Below, in pieces: positions 40,791-50,256 of a DNA stretch of 50,256 nt. A model generated the notes under the pieces. It worked only from the letters and a program-made list of their open reading frames with translations, did no database searches and was not told where the DNA came from. This DNA is from Planctomycetota bacterium (lineage in GTDB: Bacteria > Planctomycetota > B15-G4). A program made the translations under genes and the position numbers. Within the stretch, counting starts at the first letter, position 1, and every line of letters begins with the position of its first letter. The stretch is taken from NCBI GenBank assembly GCA_029259695.1, contig JAJDEQ010000077.1, positions 1 to 50,256 of the forward strand, in the 5' to 3' direction.

Positions 40791-42023
40791 ATGAGATTCC
40801 CGTTGTTGCTTGCGGTGGCGTTGTTGGCCACCTCGACCCTGTCGAGTGCACAGACCACGCGTCTGGTGCCGGCCGAGTTCGCCACGATCCAGGAGGCCAT
40901 CGACGCCTCCGGCGCGGGGGACGAGATCCTGGTGTCGGGCGGGACCTATCCCGAGGCACTGGAGATCGACGGGGTGGCGTCGCTCACGCTGCGCGGCAAG
41001 GGCAAGGTGATCGTCGACGCCGCAGCGGCCGAGGCCGCGGCGGTGATCCACGTGTCCGCTTCGACGGCGGTGACGCTCATGCGCCTGACGCTGCGCGGAG
41101 GGGACGGGCACGGCGTGCACGCCACGGCGTCAACCGATCTGCTGATCTCCCGCTGTCGCGTCGAGGATCTGGGCGGGGACGGCATCCGGGTCGACGACAG
41201 CACCGGGGTCACGATCGAGCGCAACCGGGTGAACGACGTGGGCGGCACGGGCATCGCGCTGTCCAGCGGCCTCGTCGAGACCACCGACGACAGCGTCGTC
41301 GAGCGCAACCAGGTCCTGCGTCCCGGTGCCCACGGGCTGAGTCTGCACGGCGCCGACAACATGCTCTTGCGCAATCGGGTGACCCGCTCGCAGGGCGACG
41401 GCATCGTCCTCGAGGGAGACGTCGAGACGACCGGCAACCTCGTCGACAGGAACCGTGTGGTCGATGCAGTGGCGCGCGGCATGGTCGTGGCCGGTGTGCT
41501 GAACACGGTCGATCGGCTCAAGGTGATGAGCGCCGGGGAACTCGGTGCGCAGGTGGACGGCGATCAGAACCTGCTGGACCGCTGCAAGTTCGTACGACCC
41601 GGCGGGGCGGGGATCTCGCTCACCGGCACGGGGCACACCGTGCAGCGCGGGCGCGTCGTGCGAGCCGGAGCGACAGGCATCATCTGCACCGCGGACACGA
41701 CGGTGATCCAGCGCAACCGGATCTCGCGGCCCGGCGACGACGGCATCTTTCATGACGCCGCCGACGGATCCGTCGTCGAGAACCGTGTGACCAAACCCCT
41801 GCAGGATGGCGTGGACTGTGATCTCAACTCGACCGGCAACCTGTTCCAGAAGAACAAGGTGCTGCGCGCCGAGGACAATGGGTTCGAGGTCACCGGCTCG
41901 GGCAACGAGTTCAACAAGAACCGGGCGCGACGCAGCGGCTCGTTCGACCTCCAGGAGCTCGACCAGGGGGGCGAGCCGAACGTGTTCACGGGCAACACGT
42001 TCAAGGAGGAGAACCACATCTGA
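40791..42023 (+). CDS. Secreted right-handed parallel beta-helix protein (NosD-like repeats)
   Basis: 410 aa. Signal peptide RFPLLLAVALLATSTLSSAQ is followed by FATIQEAIDASGAGDEILVSGG and then about 12 rungs with repeated short strands such as NRVTRSQGDGIVLEG and NLVDRNRVVDAVARGMVV. Such right-handed helices are known for pectate lyases and NosD; catalytic residues are not visible, so a structural or sugar-binding role is as likely. The TAGACT -10 at 40751-40756 lies 10 nt before an in-frame GTG at 40767, which would give a leaderless start; ATG 40791 has GAGAG 5 nt upstream and is listed. Similar in layout to the gene at 6788. Confidence 0.75.
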   Translation: MRFPLLLAVALLATSTLSSAQTTRLVPAEFATIQEAIDASGAGDEILVSGGTYPEALEIDGVASLTLRGKGKVIVDAAAAEAAAVIHVSASTAVTLMRLTLRGGDGHGVHATASTDLLISRCRVEDLGGDGIRVDDSTGVTIERNRVNDVGGTGIALSSGLVETTDDSVVERNQVLRPGAHGLSLHGADNMLLRNRVTRSQGDGIVLEGDVETTGNLVDRNRVVDAVARGMVVAGVLNTVDRLKVMSAGELGAQVDGDQNLLDRCKFVRPGGAGISLTGTGHTVQRGRVVRAGATGIICTADTTVIQRNRISRPGDDGIFHDAADGSVVENRVTKPLQDGVDCDLNSTGNLFQKNKVLRAEDNGFEVTGSGNEFNKNRARRSGSFDLQELDQGGEPNVFTGNTFKEENHI

Positions 42024-42034
42024 CGCGAGGCGCG

Positions 42035-43093
42035 TCAGTGGGTGGGGGGCGCGCCGAGGAGCGGCGCCAGGTCTTCTGCCAGCAGGTGGGTGAGGCGCTC
42101 GGCGCCGGTGTGGGTCAGGTGATCGGCGTCGTACCGGGCCGCTAGCTCGAACAGCTCCGGGTGTCGGGCCGGCTTCTGGTAGTCGAGCACGAGGCCCAGG
42201 TGGCCGGCGTCGCCCAGGGTTTCCGCGAAGCCGCGACGGCCCAGGCTCACGGTGGGCATGACGAGGTAGATCGGCTCCACGCCCGCGCTGCTGAACAGCC
42301 GGGTGAACTGCCCCAGGGCGTGCATGTTGTAGCGGTCGAGGGCCGGCGGCTCGGACGCCGCGTCGATCGCGGCGACGCGCTCCTGGTATGCCGGCACGTC
42401 GCCCAGCAGTCGACGTCGCGCGGTCGTCACCACGTCGCTGGGCATGGCGCGGTAGCCTGCCAGCGCGTTCAGGTTGTCGTCGGTCAGCGGCGGCAGCGGC
42501 TCCTCGTGCACGCGCGCATGCGCGTGCGCGCGCAGCAGACGCGGCACGAGGCCCAGGTTCAGGTTGCGCTGGAACATGAGTTCGATGTGGTTGCGCGACA
42601 GCCGGTACTTCCAGCCCGGGGGGTGTTCCGAGAGCAGCCACGAGCGCACGACCTGGGAGGTCTGTCGCCACCCGTGCCAGGCGATCGAACGCTCGGTGCC
42701 GAACTCCGGGTTGGACGGGCGCCGCGGGACCCAGTCGTCCAGCTCCACGACGACCCAACGCAGGCGCGCGGGGCGCAGGGCGAGGACGCGCTCGAGCCAG
42801 TAGCCCGACTCGAACATCATCATCCCGTCGATGCCCCAGTTGAACGAACGCAGGTCCAGGCCCCGACGTGCGAGCTGCTCGTCGAGCAAGGGGGCGACCA
42901 CGCCCCGCCCGACGGTGCTCGAGCCGAACAGCAGCAGGTCGAACTCGTCCTTGTGTTCCCGGAAGTACTCCCACTTGGCGGCGAGGTCACCGTCGTCGGG
43001 GAGCGGCAGCGACAGACGCACGCCGGTCGCGACCGCCGCCATGCTCGCCAGCCCCACGATCACGTTGCAGGCGGCGGCGCTGATCGGGCCCAA
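42035..43093 (-). CDS. SGNH-hydrolase-like membrane-anchored protein
   Basis: 352 aa. One N-terminal hydrophobic segment (residues about 5-25), then a possible SGNH/GDSL hydrolase core: LLLFGSSTVGRG with the candidate nucleophile Ser and, near the C-terminus, DADHLTHTG as the Asp-x-x-His block. AlgJ/AlgX-like acetyltransferases and DUF1574 proteins look similar. Middle region is helical and basic. The start is a TTG at 43093 with no clear Shine-Dalgarno; a downstream GTG is possible. It follows the small Cys-rich gene by 9 bp and is probably co-transcribed. An O-acyl hydrolysis or transfer role is inference. Confidence 0.6.
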   Translation of the reverse strand: MGPISAAACNVIVGLASMAAVATGVRLSLPLPDDGDLAAKWEYFREHKDEFDLLLFGSSTVGRGVVAPLLDEQLARRGLDLRSFNWGIDGMMMFESGYWLERVLALRPARLRWVVVELDDWVPRRPSNPEFGTERSIAWHGWRQTSQVVRSWLLSEHPPGWKYRLSRNHIELMFQRNLNLGLVPRLLRAHAHARVHEEPLPPLTDDNLNALAGYRAMPSDVVTTARRRLLGDVPAYQERVAAIDAASEPPALDRYNMHALGQFTRLFSSAGVEPIYLVMPTVSLGRRGFAETLGDAGHLGLVLDYQKPARHPELFELAARYDADHLTHTGAERLTHLLAEDLAPLLGAPPTH

Positions 43094-43102
43094 GGGCGCT
43101 GC

Positions 43103-43357
43103 TTACCAGAAGCGCCAGCGGCGCTTGGGTTTGGCGAGCGTCTTCAGGATCCGCTCGGTGCAGCCCAGGATGTCCTGGGCGCAGGGTTGGCAGCCGCTGT
43201 GGCAGCACTGCAGCGTGCGGGGATCGGTCTTGCCCGCGACGAGCTTGCGGATCTGCAGCTCCATGAACGGTGGAATGCCGTGCTTGCGCATGGCGCTGCG
43301 ACACGCGCCTTCGAAGCGCGGATCGGCCAACAGTTCCTGGGCGGGCTTCACGGACAT
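43103..43357 (-). CDS. Small Cys-rich protein, oxidoreductase-like
   Basis: 84 aa. The central CCHSGCQPC followed by another Cys resembles the CCGSGCxxC motif of the small oxidoreductase-like family (PF09791 type), though His replaces Gly. Four of the five Cys lie within nine residues and could bind a metal or Fe-S cluster. Basic C-terminus (KPKRRWRFW). A perfect-looking -10 box TATAAA on this strand at 43371-43366 lies 8 nt before the ATG, so the mRNA is probably leaderless. Function unknown. Confidence 0.65.
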   Translation of the reverse strand: MSVKPAQELLADPRFEGACRSAMRKHGIPPFMELQIRKLVAGKTDPRTLQCCHSGCQPCAQDILGCTERILKTLAKPKRRWRFW

Positions 43358-43699
43358 GCCGCGAGTTTATATCAGCGCGCGGAGCAGCCCGCGAGGGTTG
43401 CACCATCCCCCGCGGGCCCCGCCGGCGTCCTGCTGTGTCGACCCGCACTGGCGAGCGTGTCGACGAACTCTCCCGTGGCTCCCTCCGGCGTCGTCACCTC
43501 GGTCAATCGGGACGGGCGCCGCGGGCGTTCTCCGCGACACCACCGACGAAGGGGGACCTGGGTCTCTCGATTGGACTTGGCACTAAATGAGACAGAGTCG
43601 CAATAACAACAGAGGCTATGGCTCTGTCAAGCCCGAACGGGGAAGATCGGCCGCCTGCTCCAACCTGGGGCAGAGGCCCGATCCGAGGGAGTGACCGTC
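43358..43699. promoter_or_regulatory. Intergenic region with competing hairpins upstream of the HugZ-type gene
   Basis: 342 bp without a gene. On the minus side it holds the TATAAA box at 43371-43366. On the plus side, GACAGAG at 43591-43597 and ACAGAG at 43609-43614 can each pair with the same CTCTGTC at 43622-43628; the first gives a 10-bp stem (three of the pairs G-U or inner extension), the second a 6-bp stem. The surrounding 43570-43620 is poorer in GC than the rest, and TTGGAC and TTGGCA near 43571-43582 could be -35 elements. The start codon's GAGGGA lies at 43685-43690. Confidence 0.45.
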
Positions 43700-44602
43700 A
43701 TGTCCGATGTCCTGGCACGAGCACAGGAGCAGTACACCGGTTTCGTGGACCGCTTCGAGAGCGTGGTGCTCGCCACGGTGGATGCGAACGGCGACCCGAA
43801 CGCGAGCTACGCACCCTGCGTGATCGACGAGGGTGGGCGCATCTACTGCATGGTCAGCGGCATGTCGAAGCACACCGGGAACCTGGCGGCGACGGGCAAG
43901 GCCAGCGCGTTCTTCGTCGAGGACGAGAGTGCGGCGGAGCAGATCTTCGCCCGCAAGCGGCTGACGTTTACCTGCAAGGCCCGCATCGTCGATCGTGACA
44001 GCGACGACTTCGGCCCGATCGCCGAACGCTTCGTGGGCCGCTTCGGGCGGATGGCGGAGCAGATCGTCTCGATGCCCGACTTCCGGCCGGTCGAACTGCA
44101 GCCCAGCTCGGGTTCGTTCGTGGTCGGGTTCGGGGCGGCCTTCGCCATCAAGGGCGACAAGCTCGACGAGTTGGTGCACCAGACCGGCGGCGGCGGTGGG
44201 CACGGCCACGGCGGCGGGCACGGCCATGGAAGCGGGCACGGCCACGGAAGCGCGCACGACCACGGAGCTGCCCCCGGGCATGCCGGTCATGGGCATGGTG
44301 CAGGCCACGCAGGGTCGTCGACTGCCGAGATCAGCAGCGTCGAGAGTGAGCGCATCGTGGGTCACATGAACAGCGACCACGCCGATGCCCTCGTGCGCTA
44401 CGCGAAGGTGTACGGCCACTGCGCCGCCGCCAAGCTGGCGCGCCTGACGGGAATCGACAACCGCGGAATGGACCTCGCCGTCGACTCGGGCAGCGGCGAA
44501 CAACCGTTGCGTATCCCCTTCGAGCCGCCGCTGTCCGGCGCCGCAGAGGCGCACGAACGCCTCGTGCGGATGGCGATCGACTCACGCGAAGCACTCGCCT
44601 GA
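43700..44602 (+). CDS. HugZ-family heme-degrading-type protein with His-rich linker
   Basis: 300 aa. Residues about 1-150 form a split beta-barrel of the pyridoxamine phosphate oxidase type (VLATVDANGDPNASYAPCV, RIYCMVSGMSKHTGN); residues about 215-300 are a DUF2470-like part (ERIVGHMNSDHADALVRYAK). Such fusions are HugZ/HutZ heme oxygenases that release iron from heme. Residues about 164-207 are an inserted Gly/His linker with 12 His in 40 residues, not found in the usual family. It may bind metal or heme. ATG 43700 has GAGGGA 9 nt upstream; a GTG at 43691 is too close to it. Heme activity is inferred from family. Confidence 0.82.
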   Translation: MSDVLARAQEQYTGFVDRFESVVLATVDANGDPNASYAPCVIDEGGRIYCMVSGMSKHTGNLAATGKASAFFVEDESAAEQIFARKRLTFTCKARIVDRDSDDFGPIAERFVGRFGRMAEQIVSMPDFRPVELQPSSGSFVVGFGAAFAIKGDKLDELVHQTGGGGGHGHGGGHGHGSGHGHGSAHDHGAAPGHAGHGHGAGHAGSSTAEISSVESERIVGHMNSDHADALVRYAKVYGHCAAAKLARLTGIDNRGMDLAVDSGSGEQPLRIPFEPPLSGAAEAHERLVRMAIDSREALA

Positions 44603-44705
44603 GGGACTGTGCCCCGGGGGACTGGGTACTGACGAAGCATGCGCCAAGGGTGGCGCGGACGGGACGGGCGGCGGCTGCGCGCGCGTCGCTGCGGTCGTCC
44701 CTGCG

Positions 44706-45224
44706 TCAGGAGGCTTCGACGGTCCGCTTGAGGTCGGCGAGACCCGTCTCGAAGGTCGAGCCCATCATCGACTCCATCAGCAGGGCCATCCAGCGGTGCA
44801 ACGGGTTGTTGCCCATGTTGCCCCAGTCGCGCCAGGTCACCTTGGTCCCACCGTCCACCTGCTCGAAGCTGAACTCGCCCTTGAACGGAGAGAAGCCGTC
44901 GATGGCGATGTCGTACTCGACACCCTTGGCGGGGTCGCTCTTCACGATGGTCATGTTGCCGTCGCCCATCTCCTCGCTCTTCCAGCTGCGGTGGGCGTTC
45001 ACGCCGGCGACCTGTTTGTCGTAGGTCACCACCATCTCGGGGTCTTCCTTGTCGAACGGACTCCAGGCCTCCCAGTTCCTGAGGTTGTCGAGCTGGGCGT
45101 GGATCGCGGCCGGTTGGGCGTCGATCACGATCGAACGGGTGACCTCCCAGTCGGCGGGGACGAGGAACCCGCCCAGGCCGATGACGATGGCCAGCAGGAT
45201 CAGGATCTTCAGCAGGATCTTCAT
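44706..45224 (-). CDS. Membrane-anchored SRPBCC (polyketide cyclase-like) protein
   Basis: 172 aa. A single hydrophobic N-terminus (KILLKILILLAIVIGLGGFLV) is followed by the SRPBCC/START-like fold: VTRSIVIDAQPAAIHAQLDNLRNWEAWSPF, GHRSWK-like (NAHRSWKSEEMGDG), and TKVTWRDWGNMGNNPLHRWM. This family binds a hydrophobic ligand in its pocket; no substrate is known. ATG 45224 has GGAG about 5 nt upstream. It diverges from the ArsR gene and may share the regulatory region at 45408. Confidence 0.82.
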   Translation of the reverse strand: MKILLKILILLAIVIGLGGFLVPADWEVTRSIVIDAQPAAIHAQLDNLRNWEAWSPFDKEDPEMVVTYDKQVAGVNAHRSWKSEEMGDGNMTIVKSDPAKGVEYDIAIDGFSPFKGEFSFEQVDGGTKVTWRDWGNMGNNPLHRWMALLMESMMGSTFETGLADLKRTVEAS

Positions 45225-45407
45225 CTGTGCTCCGGTCCGGATCGCGGCGCCCTGAGGGCCCGGATCGCCTCCCCGTTCGTGCTCTGGTTCCACCCTCCGT
45301 CTCGCGCCGTCCGGGGAGCCGGGGGGCGAAGGGCGGCGCATGTTAGCAGCGCTGCCGTGCTCGGGCTCCAGTGGCCTCGGTCGGTGGCCGAAGAGTGGAA
45401 GATCTGG

Positions 45408-45432
45408 CTATCCGGATAGACAGATGTATGAT
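45408..45432 (+). promoter_or_regulatory. Palindromic operator overlapping the metH operon promoter
   Basis: A perfect 12-bp palindrome CTATCCGGATAG at 45408-45419 lies just upstream of a TATGAT -10 box at 45427-45432, in the space where -35 and spacer would fall. The regulator gene starts 15-27 bases after the box. The layout fits autorepression by the adjacent ArsR protein; binding is not shown. Confidence 0.55.
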
Positions 45433-45446
45433 CCCAGGGCGCCCCC

Positions 45447-46489
45447 GTGCAGAGGCCCATGCCCGATCTCGCCGCCACCACCGACCTGTTCAAGCTGTTC
45501 GCCGATCCCACCCGGGTGCGGTTGGTCAGCGTGCTGGGCGGCGAAGAGCTGACCGTCGCCGAACTGACGCGGGTCACGGGGCTGGTCCAGTCGCGGGTGT
45601 CGACGCACCTCGGCCGATTGCGCGAGGCCGGCGTGCTGCGCGTGCGACGCAGCGGGACGTCGACCTTCTACGCCCTCGACGAAGGCGCCATGCCCGACGA
45701 CGTGCGCCGCTTGTGGAGCGCCCTCGGTCAGACCATCGACGACGCCACGTTGCGCGACGATCGTCGCCGCGTACGCGATGTGATCCGCGCGCGCAGCGGC
45801 ACCTGGGCCGACAGCGTGGCCGGCCAGATGGAGCGGCACTACTCGCCGGGGCGCACGTGGGAGGCGGCCGCCTACGCCCTCGTGGGCCTGGGGCGCTTCG
45901 GCGACGTGCTCGACGTGGCCTCGGGCGACGGAGCACTGGCCGAACTCGTGGCACCGCGAGCGCGTTCGGTCACCTGCCTCGACATCAGCCCCCGCGTGAT
46001 CGAGGCCGGACGCAGCCGCTTGGGTCACCTGCAGAGCGTGCAACTGCATGTGGGTGACATGGCTGCCCTGCCCTTCGCCGACGCCTCCTTCGACCACGTC
46101 ATGTTGGTCAACGCGCTGTCCTACGCCAGTGACCCGCTGGCGGTCGTGACCGAGGGCGCCCGGGCGCTGCGCCCGGGAGGCGACCTGGTGGCCGTGACCC
46201 TGGCTCGCCACGAGCACGCGACGGTGGCCGAGACCTACAACCAGGTCCAACTCGGCTTCGAGCCGGACGACCTGCAACGCCTGGTGGAGAGCGTGGGCCT
46301 GGAGGTGAGCTTCTGCCAGGTCACCTCGCGCGAGCGGCGCATGCCGCACTTCCAGGTGATCACGCTCTACGCACGCCGTCCGGATGGCTCCGCGCCGTCG
46401 GGAGCCGCCCGTCCATCCGATCGGCGCGACGCGCGCCGCGCTCAGTCCCGACCGACTCGCCGTCGCGCGACCCGCAAGAGGAACCCGTC

Positions 46490-46493
<4 letters not shown>
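45447..46493 (+). CDS. ArsR-family regulator fused to a SAM-dependent methyltransferase
   Basis: 348 aa. Residues about 10-100 are an ArsR winged helix ([38 protein letters not shown]); residues about 140-300 are a class I methyltransferase with motif [15 protein letters not shown], then [11 protein letters not shown] and [15 protein letters not shown]. The C-terminal 35 residues are Arg/Ser-rich and probably disordered. ArsR regulators of the methionine cycle (SahR, SamR) are known; a SAM or SAH sensing role by the methyltransferase domain is plausible here because its stop overlaps the metH start (ATGA). Start may be ATG 45459 instead; GTG 45447 has a better AGGG spacing. Confidence 0.9.
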
Positions 46494-50197
<3,704 letters not shown>

Positions 50198-50214
50198 CCG
50201 GAGCTCGATCACGG

Positions 50215-50256
50215 TCCGCTCGACGGGGTCCGCGCGACGGGGTCCGCGCGACGGGG
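50215..50256. repeat. Second 14-bp tandem repeat, cut by the window end
   Basis: Three units of 14 bp (TCCGCTCGACGGGG once, then TCCGCGCGACGGGG twice), starting 17 bases after the metH stop and running to the last base of the window, so the true copy number is unknown. The period equals that of the array at 29235, though the unit sequence differs. Confidence 0.8.

Overview
The window is very GC-rich (by eye near 70%), densely coded and comes from a Gram-negative-type bacterium: it encodes LpxB (lipid A synthesis), lipoproteins with lipoboxes, an AsmA-like envelope protein and the futalosine-pathway enzyme MqnA. Secreted FG-GAP and parallel beta-helix proteins, tandem lipoprotein sulfatases, a bacterial microcompartment (BMC) and topoisomerase VI together suggest Planctomycetota or a neighbouring deep lineage (Myxococcota-like is the main alternative). 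This placement is inference; the window has no rRNA or tRNA gene.

Layout. 1-2552: end of an elongasome operon (PBP2, RodA). 2560-8056: hotdog thioesterase, glutamate dehydrogenase, a secreted FG-GAP protein and a secreted beta-helix protein. 8367-15430: a BMC operon made of a CoA-acylating-type aldehyde dehydrogenase, one hexameric shell protein, two tandem-domain shell proteins, two pentamer (EutN/CcmL) proteins, a small candidate ORF, two proteins sharing an EutQ-N-like module (one Cys-rich, one fused to an ACT domain) and a DUF711/UPF0210 barrel protein. 15433-19837 (minus): ilvE, SLC13-type permease, ACT protein and lpxB, nearly all overlapping. 20020-29204: phosphodiesterase lipoprotein, ClpP, HEAT-repeat protein, an orphan two-domain ABC permease, an unknown protein and two sulfatase-like lipoproteins. 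29504-35470 (minus): topoisomerase VI A and B, mqnA and a membrane glycosyltransferase. 35738-42023: AsmA-like protein, aldo/keto reductase, beta-helix protein. 42035-50197: SGNH-like protein, a Cys-rich mini-protein, a HugZ-type protein with a His-rich linker, an SRPBCC protein, and an ArsR-methyltransferase regulator overlapping full-length metH.

The most interesting system is the BMC operon. Its shell set resembles the Haliangium ochraceum shell of unknown function, and it carries no recognisable signature enzyme of the known types (no diol dehydratase, ethanolamine lyase, glycyl radical enzyme, aldolase, PduL or alcohol dehydrogenase). The only enzyme candidate besides the aldehyde dehydrogenase is the DUF711 protein. 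Its usual partner, the UPF0237 ACT protein, is here fused to an EutQ-like N-terminal module, as if a widespread uncharacterised two-protein system had been recruited into an organelle.

Other signals include a dispersed intergenic repeat (three copies), two arrays of 14-bp tandem repeats, promoter -10 boxes that sit only 7-10 nt before start codons (likely leaderless mRNAs), competing hairpins before the HugZ gene, and a perfect palindrome inside the metH-operon promoter.
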